Source: Bog-756 sp963828385 | GTDB lineage: Bacteria > Actinomycetota > Acidimicrobiia > Acidimicrobiales > RAAP-2 | DNA length: 64,000 bases | Assembly: GCA_963828385.1 (NCBI GenBank) | Contig: CAWHEF010000002.1 | Location: 2,046,001-2,110,000, forward strand | Direction: 5' to 3' | Part shown: piece by piece, positions 35,283 through 42,808 of the stretch | Numbering within the stretch: position 1 is the stretch's first letter | Layout of the letters: every line of letters starts with the position of its first letter | Program-made: the position numbers and the translations under genes | Notes under the pieces: generated by a model | Database searches by the model: none | Told to the model about the DNA's origin: nothing | The model's input: the letters and a program-made list of their open reading frames with translations, nothing else

Positions 35283-36119
35283 TCAGGGGTGCTGGCTGGA
35301 CACCGAGACGACCTCTCCGGTCATGAACGTGGCGTACTCGCTCGCCAGGAACACGATGACGTTGGCGACCTCCCACACCTCGGCGCCCCGCCCCAGCACC
35401 TCGCGGGCGGCGAGCTCGGCGAGGTCGTCGTCGGACATGACCCGGTTGAGGAACGGATGGACGGCGAGACTGGGGGACACGGCGTTGACTCGGACCCCGT
35501 GTGCCGCCGCCTCGACCGCCGCGCATCGGGTCAGAGCCATGACGCCCGCTTTCGCCGCCGCGTAGTGGGCCTGCCCGGCCTGGGCCCGCCAGCCGAGCAC
35601 CGAGGCGTTGTTGACGATCACCCCCCCGTCCCCCCTGGCGTAGAGATGACCGAGGGCGGCCCGGGTGCACCGGAACGTCCCGGTCAAGGTCACGTCCAGC
35701 ACGAGCGACCACTGCTCGTCGGTCATCTCCACCACGTCGACCTGGCCACCCAGCCCGGCGTTGTTGACGGCGACGTCGAAGCGCCCGTGGTGCTCGGCGG
35801 CGGTGTCGTAGAGGTTCCGGACCTGTTCCTCGACGGTCACGTCGCAGGGGACCGCCAGCGGCAGGCCGGCCGCCGGCCCGGCCATGTCGGCGAGGGCTTC
35901 CGCCGCCTCCTCCAACCGGCGCTCGTGGCTGTCGGAGATGACGACCGACGCCCCTTCCTCGAGGCACCGCCGGGCGGTGGCGAACCCGATGCCGGTGCCG
36001 GCCGCCGCCGTCACGACGACCACCTTTCCCTCGAGCAGCCCGTGTCCTCTGGTCGGTCGGCGCGGCGTCGAGCCTGCGGCCCGGTCCGCACCCACACGGT
36101 CGGTCTGACCACTGGTCAC
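35283..36119 (-). CDS. ipdF: IpdF-like short-chain dehydrogenase of HIP catabolism
   Basis: The 278-residue SDR has GHGLLEGKVVVVTAAAGTGIG (cofactor motif about 37-45), SDSHERRLEEAAEAL, NNASVLGWRAQAGQAHYAAAK with catalytic Ser, Tyr and Lys, and the C-terminus MTGEVVSVSSQHP. These blocks match mycobacterial Rv3559c (IpdF), which acts on the 5-hydroxy/keto step of HIP-CoA breakdown. The TAAAGTGIG motif and the SQHP end are unusual among SDRs and argue for orthology. The GTG start overlaps the fadE30 stop as GTGA. The first 25 residues are poorly conserved. Confidence 0.83.
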   Translation of the reverse strand: MTSGQTDRVGADRAAGSTPRRPTRGHGLLEGKVVVVTAAAGTGIGFATARRCLEEGASVVISDSHERRLEEAAEALADMAGPAAGLPLAVPCDVTVEEQVRNLYDTAAEHHGRFDVAVNNAGLGGQVDVVEMTDEQWSLVLDVTLTGTFRCTRAALGHLYARGDGGVIVNNASVLGWRAQAGQAHYAAAKAGVMALTRCAAVEAAAHGVRVNAVSPSLAVHPFLNRVMSDDDLAELAAREVLGRGAEVWEVANVIVFLASEYATFMTGEVVSVSSQHP

Positions 36120-37312
36120 CGAGATACTCCTTCCGGCTTGGGCTCGGACGGAAGCCCGAGCACCCGCTCGCCGATGATGGTCCTCTGGATCTGGTTCGAC
36201 CCGCCATAGATGGTCTCCGACCGGCTGAAGAGGAACGAGCGCTGGACGTCGTCGAGCTCGTAGGGGGGACCCTCGACGACAAACGACGAGGCGCCTCGCA
36301 CGTCGAGCGCCAGCTCGCCGAGCCGTCGGTGCCAGCTCGCCCAGTAGAGCTTGGAGACGGAGGCCTCAGGGGACGCAGAAGGTCCGTCCACGCCGGAGAG
36401 GCTGCGCAGGGTGTTGAACCGCAGGATCTGGAGCTCGGAGTAGGCCGAGGCCAGCCGTTGGCGGACAGACGGGTCGCCGGCCCTGCCGTTCGCCCGGGCT
36501 TCGGCCAGCACACGGTCCAGCTCGCGCTGGAAACCGAGCTGATGTCCGAGGAGGGCGACACCGCGCTCGAAGGCCAGCGTGGCCAGGGCGACGCGCCAGC
36601 CGTCCCCCACCCCTCCCACCACGTTGTCGGCAGCGGTCCGGGCGCCATCGAAGAAGACCTCGTTGAATTCGGAGGTCCGGGTCAGCTGGGTGATCGGTCG
36701 AACGTCGATGCCGGGTTGGTCCATCGGCACCAGCAGATAGGACAGCCCGCGGTGACGAGCGGACCCCGGTTCGGTCCGGCAGAGCACGAAGCACCAGTCG
36801 GCCTGATGGGCGAGCGAAGTCCAGACCTTCTGGCCCGTCACCACCCACTCGTGCCCGTGCAGCTCCGCCCGGGTCTTCACGTTGGCGAGGTCACTGCCGG
36901 CATCGGGCTCGGAGTAGCCCTGGCACCACAGCTCCGTGCCGGCCAGGATGGGCGGGAGGAAACGGGCCTGCTGGCGAGGGGTCCCGTGATGGATCAGGGT
37001 GGGACCGAGCAGCCCTTCCCCGAGCACGCTCACCCGGCCCGGCGCACGGGCCCGCACGTACTCCTCGTTGAAGATCACCTGGTGGGGAATGGACGCTCCC
37101 CTGCCGCCGTGCTCGACGGGCCAGCCGAGACCGGTCCAGTGGCCCGCCGCCAGCTCCCGTTCCCACTTGAGCCTGGTGGCGAACCCGTAGGTCTCGTCAC
37201 CCGATCCTCCCCGGCCGCCGAGAGCGGCGAACTCGCCGGTCACATGCTCGGCCAGCCACGAGCGGACTCCGTCGCGGAAGGCCTCGTCCTCTGGTCCGTC
37301 TCGGAGGTCCAT
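36116..37312 (-). CDS. fadE30: FadE30-like acyl-CoA dehydrogenase of HIP catabolism
   Basis: FadE30 performs the first dehydrogenation of HIP-CoA. Shared blocks are WLGWPVEHGGRG-like TGLGWPVEHGGRG, ELWCQGYSEPDAGSDLA, VTGQKVWTSLAHQADWCFVL, TSEFNEVFFDGARTAADNVVG, SKLYWASWHRRLGELALDV, and ETIYGGSNQIQRTIIGERVLGLP. ATG 37312 begins MDLRDGPEDEAFRDGVRSWL, where the family starts. The 17-bp repeat at 37300-37333 duplicates this start region. It is the promoter-proximal gene of the eleven-gene minus-strand run, with 130 bp to the divergent gene. Confidence 0.87.
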   Translation of the reverse strand: MDLRDGPEDEAFRDGVRSWLAEHVTGEFAALGGRGGSGDETYGFATRLKWERELAAGHWTGLGWPVEHGGRGASIPHQVIFNEEYVRARAPGRVSVLGEGLLGPTLIHHGTPRQQARFLPPILAGTELWCQGYSEPDAGSDLANVKTRAELHGHEWVVTGQKVWTSLAHQADWCFVLCRTEPGSARHRGLSYLLVPMDQPGIDVRPITQLTRTSEFNEVFFDGARTAADNVVGGVGDGWRVALATLAFERGVALLGHQLGFQRELDRVLAEARANGRAGDPSVRQRLASAYSELQILRFNTLRSLSGVDGPSASPEASVSKLYWASWHRRLGELALDVRGASSFVVEGPPYELDDVQRSFLFSRSETIYGGSNQIQRTIIGERVLGLPSEPKPEGVSR

Positions 37313-37333
37313 GTGACTCGGAGGTCCATGTGA
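37300..37333. repeat. 17-bp tandem duplication over the fadE30 start
   Basis: CTCGGAGGTCCATGTGA occurs twice in a row, and each copy carries a CAT (ATG on the minus strand). The copy at 37312 is in frame with fadE30; the other ATG (37329) is shifted by 17 and opens a different frame. Confidence 0.9.
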
Positions 37334-37442
37334 AAGGTGGGGTCCGGCCACCCACACCGGGCTCGGAAGGATCCCGGAGTGGCCGAGTGCCTCCGTCGGA
37401 CCTGGTGCGACACTAGCAAACCACTCAGGAGGCCCGGAGCCC

Positions 37443-38123
37443 GTGGCTGGACGGTCGGAAGCATGTGATGTCACGATTGCGGACGACGTGGCCGCGACCC
37501 AACATCTTCCCTTTGGGACCGACAGCCTGCCCTCCGGGCCCCGTCATCAATCGGACGGGACGGAGGGAGGGGGTCAGACCCTCGGCCCCGCTCCTTCGTG
37601 GGCGGCGTGGATCTGCGTGCTGCTCGGCGTGTTCGGGGCAACCGTCGCCCTATCCGGTCTGTTCGCCGCTCTTCCAGCTCCTGGTGCCGGAGGGACCTGC
37701 GGCCCCGGACAGAGCTCCGAGGCGGCGATCGTCGCCCTGCTCGACCCGGTCACCATCGGAGCAGGGGCCGAGCCACCGGCGTCGCAGGCCGCCCCCAGGA
37801 AGCAGTGGCGGGCGTTCGTCGACGAGTGCCAGACGGCAGCCGACAACCGGGCCCTGGTCGCGTTTCCCATCCTCGTCGTGTCCATCGGGGTGGCTGTGGT
37901 CGGGATCCTGCTCCAACTGAGACGATCCCGCCGTGGAAGACGGCCTGGACCCGGGGAGCGCATCGGCGTTGACCCCGCCCAGAGCTGGCCGGCACCGTTC
38001 AGCGGCCCCCCGCCTCCCCCACCGAGCCCCTTCCCGACCGACGCACCGCCGGGGCCGAATCAGCCGGGCCCTTACCCGCCGGGTCCTGGCAGCGCTGGAT
38101 CTCCTGGGTCGTGGGGAGCCTGA
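37443..38123 (+). CDS. Two-helix membrane protein with proline-rich tail
   Basis: I do not recognise this 226-residue protein. Two hydrophobic helices are clear at about 54-78 and 137-159. The loop between them (about 58 residues) carries cysteines at 86 and 129 that could pair outside the membrane. Both termini are then cytoplasmic; the tail after 170 is rich in Pro and Gly with a PPPPPP run. It is divergent from fadE30. Codon use fits the neighbours. The GTG at 37443 overlaps nothing; a later start before the first helix is possible. Confidence 0.7.
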   Translation: MAGRSEACDVTIADDVAATQHLPFGTDSLPSGPRHQSDGTEGGGQTLGPAPSWAAWICVLLGVFGATVALSGLFAALPAPGAGGTCGPGQSSEAAIVALLDPVTIGAGAEPPASQAAPRKQWRAFVDECQTAADNRALVAFPILVVSIGVAVVGILLQLRRSRRGRRPGPGERIGVDPAQSWPAPFSGPPPPPPSPFPTDAPPGPNQPGPYPPGPGSAGSPGSWGA

Positions 38124-38258
38124 GGTCGAGAGTCCACATGTTCGTCGGGAACATGCCGGACCGTGGCGCTGTTCAGATGGGATGATTGCCGAGTCAGTGG
38201 CCGCGGCCAGATACGCCTGAGGTCGGCCGGAAGAAGCCGGAAGAAGGAGGTCCCCCGA

Positions 38259-38684
38259 GTGCCTGATGAGATCCGCACCGGCGAGGCGACGAAGGTGACG
38301 CTTTCCGACGACGAGTGGCGGGAGCGCCTCACCCCCGAGCGCTACGCCGTGCTGCGCCAGAAGGGCACCGAGCCGGCCTTCTCCGGGGAGTTGCTCCACG
38401 TCGACGGGACCGGCATGTTCACGTGTGGCGGGTGCGGTGCCCCGCTGTTCCCGAGTGACACGAAGTTCGAATCGGGCTCTGGATGGCCGAGCTTCTACCG
38501 GGCCCTCGAAGACGGGGTCGTCAACGAGCACGAGGACCGGGCCCACGGCATGGTCAGGACGGAGATCACCTGTGCCCGCTGCGGCGGACACCTCGGTCAC
38601 GTCTTTCCGGACGGCCCAGCCCCCACCGGGCAGCGCTACTGCGTCAACTCGCTCTCGATCGACTTCGAGCCCGAAGGGACCTGA
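38259..38684 (+). CDS. msrB: Peptide-methionine (R)-S-oxide reductase MsrB
   Basis: MsrB repairs methionine R-sulfoxide in proteins. The 141-residue protein has structural zinc cysteines 56, 59, 105 and 108 (CGGC, CARC), the SGSGWPSFY block, GHVFPDGP, and catalytic Cys128 in RYCVNSLSIDF. GTG 38259 is preceded by AAGGAGGT at good distance, which decides the start over the longer frame. The resolving cysteine of two-Cys MsrB types is not evident, so reduction probably relies on Trx-like partners acting on the sulfenic acid. It is convergent with the small genes behind ssb. Confidence 0.95.
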   Translation: MPDEIRTGEATKVTLSDDEWRERLTPERYAVLRQKGTEPAFSGELLHVDGTGMFTCGGCGAPLFPSDTKFESGSGWPSFYRALEDGVVNEHEDRAHGMVRTEITCARCGGHLGHVFPDGPAPTGQRYCVNSLSIDFEPEGT

Positions 38685-38703
38685 GCAGGCCGTCCGACGT
38701 CGC

Positions 38704-38910
38704 TCAGCCGGCCGCCAGACGTTCCTCGAAAAGGTCGAAGAGATCGGCCAGGGCATTCGACTCGGCCACACACCCGGCTCGCACGAGCACCCGATCGGCG
38801 TCGGCCAGCGCCTGACAGGCGGCGAACGTCTCCCTCTTGGTCAGCTGGATGACCGGGCCGAACCGGACGGCCTCGGTGCGATCGGCACCGGGTGCCGGTC
38901 CGGGGCTCAC
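38704..38910 (-). CDS. Small protein of 68 residues, translationally coupled to a micro-ORF
   Basis: The GTG start at 38910 sits in a GTGA overlap with the stop of the 43-codon gene upstream. The C-terminal two thirds (VIQLTKRETFAACQALADADRVLVRAGCVAESNALADLFDLFEERLAAG, seen as helix-forming segments) look like a compact helical protein with two cysteines. No family is recognised. Downstream it converges with msrB. Coding status rests on the coupling and on amphipathic helix character. Confidence 0.5.
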   Translation of the reverse strand: MSPGPAPGADRTEAVRFGPVIQLTKRETFAACQALADADRVLVRAGCVAESNALADLFDLFEERLAAG

Positions 38911-39038
38911 CGCGAGCCCTTCGTGACTCTGCGGACGACGACGGTGGCGAGACCGATCACGGCACCCACGGCGGCCAGCACCGCCACGTCCTCGGGGCTG
39001 GCGGCCGGTCCGACCAGCCACACGACAGGCTGCATCAT
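38907..39038 (-). CDS. 43-residue single-helix membrane micro-protein behind ssb
   Basis: Two adjacent ATGs (39038 and 39035) follow a strong GGGGAGGT site. The product has one hydrophobic helix (roughly PEDVAVLAAVGAVIGLATVV at 15-34) and a basic end (RRVTKGSR), so it should insert with the C-terminus in the cytoplasm. The stop overlaps the next start as GTGA. It lies 14 bp after the ssb stop. Family unknown. The good ribosome site and coupling argue that it is expressed. Confidence 0.6.
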   Translation of the reverse strand: MMQPVVWLVGPAASPEDVAVLAAVGAVIGLATVVVRRVTKGSR

Positions 39039-39052
39039 GGTTCGACCTCCCC

Positions 39053-39499
39053 TCAGGAGCTGACCGGGAGCGAGTCCTCGGAACCCTCGGGTTCGGCTTC
39101 CGGTCCCGACGGGGAGGCATCCTCGTCGTGTTGACGACGCTCGATCCGGTGCACGTCGACGGTGGCGAACCTGAGGCTGGCCCCGATCTCGTCAGCCACG
39201 ATCTCGACCTTGAAGCGGCGGTCTCCGTCCTCGGTCTCCCAGCTCCGCTGCTCGAGCCGGCCCGTCACCACCACCCGCATACCCTTGGTCAGGCTGAGGG
39301 CCACGTTCTCGGCCAGATCCCGCCAGGCGACGACATCGAAGAAGGAGGTCGACTCCTCCCATTCTCCGCTGTCCCGATTGGGCCAACGCCGGTTGACGGC
39401 GACACCGAGGTTGGCCGACGCCTGTCCCTCCCTCGTGTAGCGGATCTCGGGGTCCCGGGTCAGGTTGCCGATGATGGTGGTGGTCGATGCGGTGGTCAT
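39053..39499 (-). CDS. ssb: Single-stranded DNA-binding protein
   Basis: The 148-residue protein has an N-terminal OB fold of about 110 residues: TTIIGNLTRDPEIRYTREGQASANLGVAVNRRW in its first part, SFFDVVAWRDLAENV, and GMRVVVTGRLEQRSWE. The tail is acidic but ends LPVSS, without the DIPF/DDIPF tip that canonical SSBs use to bind partners. It is therefore likely a paralog or secondary SSB (SsbB-like), with the replication SSB elsewhere. GGAGAGGAAG precedes the ATG. Two tiny genes follow it on the same strand. Confidence 0.92.
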   Translation of the reverse strand: MTTASTTTIIGNLTRDPEIRYTREGQASANLGVAVNRRWPNRDSGEWEESTSFFDVVAWRDLAENVALSLTKGMRVVVTGRLEQRSWETEDGDRRFKVEIVADEIGASLRFATVDVHRIERRQHDEDASPSGPEAEPEGSEDSLPVSS

Positions 39500-39802
39500 G
39501 GTTGCTTCCTCTCCTCGGTGCCGTGGCGGCGTAGACGAACCGGGCCGTCCGCCCCGGGCGCATGGCCGTCGAGCGGGCTCACCGGTGTTGGTGACGTCGA
39601 CATGGTCATCTCCTCACCTTGCTCCACGCTGTGCTCGCCACTTCGCCCGCGACCTTGCCGGCGAGTCGGGCACGACCCTCGACCCTCGACCCTCGACCCT
39701 CGACCCAGGACCCTCGACCCTCGACCCAGGATGACGGCGTCGATCTACACTGGGTGAAGGCGGCCCTGGAATCGGCAACCTCCGAACCGAAAGCAGGTCA
39801 CT
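39500..39802. other. Divergent intergenic region between ssb and the encapsulin gene
   Basis: About 300 bp should hold the promoters of ssb (minus) and the encapsulin (plus). Its middle is filled by the CGACCCT heptamer tract. No convincing -10/-35 pair or RNA gene is seen. The bases just before the encapsulin ATG (AAAGCAGGTCACTG) give a weak ribosome site. Confidence 0.5.
39673..39730. repeat. Heptamer minisatellite CGACCCT with CGACCCAGG interruptions
   Basis: Four perfect CGACCCT units run from 39673, then CGACCCAGGA, two more units and a final CGACCCAGG. It lies upstream of the encapsulin gene, where a change in copy number would alter promoter spacing. Confidence 0.9.
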
Positions 39803-40612
39803 GTGACCAACCACCTGATGCGCGAGCGCGCTCCGATCACCGACGCTGCGTGGGAGCAGATCGACGACGAGGCGACCCGGTCCATCAAGCACTTCCTCGC
39901 TGCACGCCGCCTGGTCGACTTCACCGGGCCTCACGGCTGGACCTATTCGGCCGTGAGCACCGGGCGCACCCAAGGCCTCGACACAGGACCCAACGGGGAC
40001 GTCGAGGCCGCCGTGCGCAAGGCCCTTCCCCTGGTCGAGCTGTCCTCGTCGTTCTCGCTGCCTCGCGCCGAGCTCGACATGGCGGCGCGGGGCGCCGACG
40101 ACCTCGACCTCGACGCCGTCACAGCAGCAGCGCGAGCCTCGGCCCTGGCCGAGGACCACCTCGTCTTCCACGGCTTCGAAGCCGGCGGCATCGCCGGTGT
40201 GGTCCCGTCATCCCCCAATGCGCCGGTGGAGATCAGTGACGACTACGGCCATTACCCGAGGCATGTGGCCAAGGCGGTGGCCGAGCTGCGGGCGGCCGGC
40301 GTGGCCGGCCCCTATGCCATCGCCCTCGGCGCCCGTTGCTTCACCGGCGTCACCGAGACGACGGAGCACGGCGGCTACCCGGTGTTCGAGCACATCCGCC
40401 ATATCGTGGGTGGCCCTATCGTCTGGGCACCGGCCGTCGACGGGGCCGTGGTGCTCAGCCAGAGAGGTGACGACTTCGAGCTCGCGGTGGGCCAGGACTT
40501 CTCGATCGGCTATCGCTCGAGCGATGCCGATGTGGTCCACCTCTATCTCCAAGAGAGCGTCGCCTTCCGTGTCAAGACCCCGGAAGCGGCAGTGCACCTG
40601 GCGTATCCCTGA
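39803..40612 (+). CDS. Family 1 encapsulin nanocompartment shell protein
   Basis: The 269-residue HK97-fold protein opens MRERAPITDAAWEQIDDEATRSIKHFL after a few residues, then RRLVDFTGPHGWTYSAV, ALPLVELSSSFSL, EDHLVFHG, GPYAIALGARCFTGV, GGPIVWAPAVDGAVVLSQRGGDFEL-like text and GQDFSIGYRSSDADVVHLYLQESVAFRV. These follow the Thermotoga and mycobacterial shell proteins from end to end. Encapsulins self-assemble into icosahedral shells that hold a cargo enzyme by its C-terminal peptide. No DyP peroxidase or ferritin-like cargo gene is next to it; the nearest ferritin-like protein is the rubrerythrin 1.7 kb away on the other strand. Confidence 0.93.
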   Translation: MTNHLMRERAPITDAAWEQIDDEATRSIKHFLAARRLVDFTGPHGWTYSAVSTGRTQGLDTGPNGDVEAAVRKALPLVELSSSFSLPRAELDMAARGADDLDLDAVTAAARASALAEDHLVFHGFEAGGIAGVVPSSPNAPVEISDDYGHYPRHVAKAVAELRAAGVAGPYAIALGARCFTGVTETTEHGGYPVFEHIRHIVGGPIVWAPAVDGAVVLSQRGDDFELAVGQDFSIGYRSSDADVVHLYLQESVAFRVKTPEAAVHLAYP

Positions 40613-40728
40613 GCGCCATCGGGCTGTCGTTCACCCTGCCACGCGTGGTCCGCCAGCTCCCCCGACCGTCCGATCTTCACCTCCAGGCGCAGAAGGCTGC
40701 TGGTGAACGGCAGCGCGATGACGGGTCC

Positions 40729-41496
40729 GTGCCGTCAGGATCCCCCCAGTACGCCACCGAGGACAACCTGGCCGCACGCCAACGCCTTTGGAAGATCAGC
40801 CCACGCCGCCCGGCTTTCTCCCTTTTTTCCTGGGTGCCGGAGCTCGTCCGATTGCGTGGAGGAGAACGCATCCTCGAGGTTGGCTGCGGAAATGGGGCCT
40901 ACCTGGAGCGTATGGACGCCGTCGGGCTCGACTCGTCGTTGGGCATGCTCGATGCCGCCCGGGTGCGAGCGCGAGGTCCTTTGGTCGCCGGGGATGCCAT
41001 CACACTTCCCTTCTTGGACAACTCGTTCGACTTTGTGCTGGCCGCGCACATGCTCTACCACGTAGCCGATCGTCGCAGGGCGGCCTTCGAGCTGCGTAGG
41101 GTTCTCGCTGCATCCGGGTGTTGTGTGGCGGTGACCAACGGAGAGCGAAACATGGGCGAACTGGTTCGGTTGGTGGAGGAGGTCGTCGGGCACGGTTGGA
41201 GGTGGCACCGACCCTCCGACGTGGCTTTCAGCCTGGAGAACGGTGCCGATCAACTCGGAGCGGCGTTTGACGTGGTCGACAGGGTTGACTGCCCGAGCAG
41301 CGTGATCGAGGTCACAGATGCCGAGGCACTGGCCGACTATCTCAGGAGTGTCGGTGACCACTACGAGGACCAGGTCGCCTCGTGGACCACGTGGGATCAG
41401 GTGGTCGGAGAATGCCAGTGTCATGTGGCCGCCGCCGTTGCTTCTGAAGGGTCCTTTCCGATATCGAGTTCGATGGGGGCGTTCGTCTGTCGGTGA
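40729..41496 (+). CDS. Class I SAM-dependent methyltransferase (ubiE-like)
   Basis: The protein has about 255 residues. Motif I is ILEVGCGNGAYLERM, then DSSLGMLDAA, GDAITLPFLDNSFDFVLAAHMLYHVADR and a C-terminal lid. The opening YATEDNLAARQRLWKISP is typical of small-molecule methyltransferases of actinobacteria. The GTG at 40729 was chosen for that reason; 40645 is the longest option. Base composition is visibly less GC-rich than its neighbours, with T-rich tracts, which hints at transfer. It follows the encapsulin on the same strand. The substrate is unknown. Confidence 0.82.
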   Translation: MPSGSPQYATEDNLAARQRLWKISPRRPAFSLFSWVPELVRLRGGERILEVGCGNGAYLERMDAVGLDSSLGMLDAARVRARGPLVAGDAITLPFLDNSFDFVLAAHMLYHVADRRRAAFELRRVLAASGCCVAVTNGERNMGELVRLVEEVVGHGWRWHRPSDVAFSLENGADQLGAAFDVVDRVDCPSSVIEVTDAEALADYLRSVGDHYEDQVASWTTWDQVVGECQCHVAAAVASEGSFPISSSMGAFVCR

Positions 41497-41637
41497 TCTG
41501 CAGCACGCCCGGCGAACGCCATGGGAAGTGCGGGCTCTGTCGGACAGGTCGAGGAAACGAAGGCGTGACTTCGAACTGGCCCACATGTCTTTCCGACCTG
41601 GGTGCCGGTTCCCCACATCCCTTCCCGCGGAACGGAG

Positions 41638-42252
41638 TCAGGCCGGGCGCAAGTCGCCGAGGAGCTCGAACCGGCTGGCATCGCTCAACTCGGCGCCCGG
41701 CATCCCGTCGGGGTAACCGGGATGGTTGACGGCCACGCGCACAGGTCCGGCGGCGAACGCGTCCACCTGGGATTCGGTCAGCGCGAACCGCACATAGTGC
41801 ACGGCGGATGTCACGTCGTCCCTCGTCAGGTTGGACTCGTGCCCGCCTTCGGGAATCGACGTCACAACGTCGGACCCGGACGGGCCGAGGCGGAGCTCGA
41901 GGGATCGTTCGATCCGAACGAGACGCGGCAACCAGGTCCGCAGCTGGTCTTCGCTGGTGAGCTCCAAGAACAGGGTGGCGGACAGCTCGCCTGGGCCGGG
42001 AAGCAGCTGGTTGTAGACGTCGAGCTCATGTTGGATCTGATCGTCGGAGAGCATCTTCTCGGCGCGGGCCATCTCCTGGACCTGGAACCGCATGGTCACT
42101 CGGTTCTCGAAGGTGACGGTGACCACAGGGCCGATCGACACCCTCCGTAGCCGCTTGATGGCGATCACCTGCCTGCGGAACTCGTCCCGCTCCCGCTCGT
42201 AGGCGCGCTGATCGGCGATGTCGTCGAGCGTCAGCGGTGAAGGTGCGCCCAC
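41638..42252 (-). CDS. DUF3501 family protein
   Basis: The 204-residue protein starts LTLDDIADQRAYERERDEFRRQVIAIKRLRRVSIGPVVTVTFENR and continues YNQLLPGPGELSATLFLEL, RLVRIERSLELRLG and ALTESQVDAFAAGPVRVAVNHPGY; these are DUF3501 features. The family is often encoded beside rubrerythrin and Fur in other phyla, implying an oxidative-stress or iron link. No enzyme activity is known to me. It ends LLGDLRPA. It is the third gene of the fur-rubrerythrin-DUF3501 run. Confidence 0.83.
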   Translation of the reverse strand: MGAPSPLTLDDIADQRAYERERDEFRRQVIAIKRLRRVSIGPVVTVTFENRVTMRFQVQEMARAEKMLSDDQIQHELDVYNQLLPGPGELSATLFLELTSEDQLRTWLPRLVRIERSLELRLGPSGSDVVTSIPEGGHESNLTRDDVTSAVHYVRFALTESQVDAFAAGPVRVAVNHPGYPDGMPGAELSDASRFELLGDLRPA

Positions 42253-42330
42253 GGTGCTCCTCGCGCGATCCTGGTTCTCGGCAGCCTGGTCTCCGTGGTC
42301 AAGTGGCGCCGCGCCGTCCCACCCCCGAGG

Positions 42331-42750
42331 TCAGGAGACCGACGCCAGGCCCTCCGAGAACCGGCCGGCGTGGCTCTTCTCGGCCCGAGCCAGGGTCTCG
42401 AACCACTCGGCGACCTCCTCGAACCCCTCATCGCGGGCCGTACGGGCAAACCCGGGGTACATCTCCGTGTACTCATAGGTCTCCCCTTCGATCGCCGACT
42501 TCAGGTTGTCCTCGGTCGGACCGACGGCGTGGTCCGTGACCGGGTCGCCGACCTCCCGGAGGAAGTCGAAGTGACCGAAGGCGTGACCCGTCTCGCCTTC
42601 GGCAACCGAGCGGAAGAGGGCGGAGACGTCGGGGTAACCCTCGACGTCCGCCTTCTGGGCGAAATAGAGGTAACGACGATTGGCCTGGCTCTCGCCGGCG
42701 AACGCCGTCTTCAAGTTGTCCTGGGTCTGCGAGCCTTTCAGTGTTGCCAC
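42331..42750 (-). CDS. Rubrerythrin (di-iron domain only)
   Basis: Rubrerythrin removes peroxide using a di-iron site. The 139-residue protein keeps Glu20, Glu53 and His56, Glu93 and Glu96 (EYTEMYP), Glu124 and His127. It lacks the C-terminal rubredoxin domain, so electrons must come from another carrier. The opening KGSQTQDNLKTAFAGESQANRRYLYFAQKAD is classic. It sits 30 bp after the fur stop and 78 bp before DUF3501. It could be the cargo of the encapsulin, but its C-terminus (SEGLASVS) does not match well known cargo peptides. Confidence 0.93.
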   Translation of the reverse strand: MATLKGSQTQDNLKTAFAGESQANRRYLYFAQKADVEGYPDVSALFRSVAEGETGHAFGHFDFLREVGDPVTDHAVGPTEDNLKSAIEGETYEYTEMYPGFARTARDEGFEEVAEWFETLARAEKSHAGRFSEGLASVS

Positions 42751-42766
42751 GGTGATTCGTTTCCTT

Positions 42767-42808
42767 TCATCGGTGGGACGTCATCGGTGGGATGTCATCG
42801 GTGTCTCG
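42767..42808. repeat. Three 14-bp tandem copies at the 3' end of fur
   Basis: TCATCGGTGGGACG is followed by a copy with one change and by a third with several. The fur stop codon lies in the second copy, and the tract continues into the gap before the rubrerythrin start. Confidence 0.85.

Noticed and set aside
39673..39730. Possible CRISPR array
   Set aside because: The units are 7 bp and contiguous, with no spacers and no cas genes in the window.
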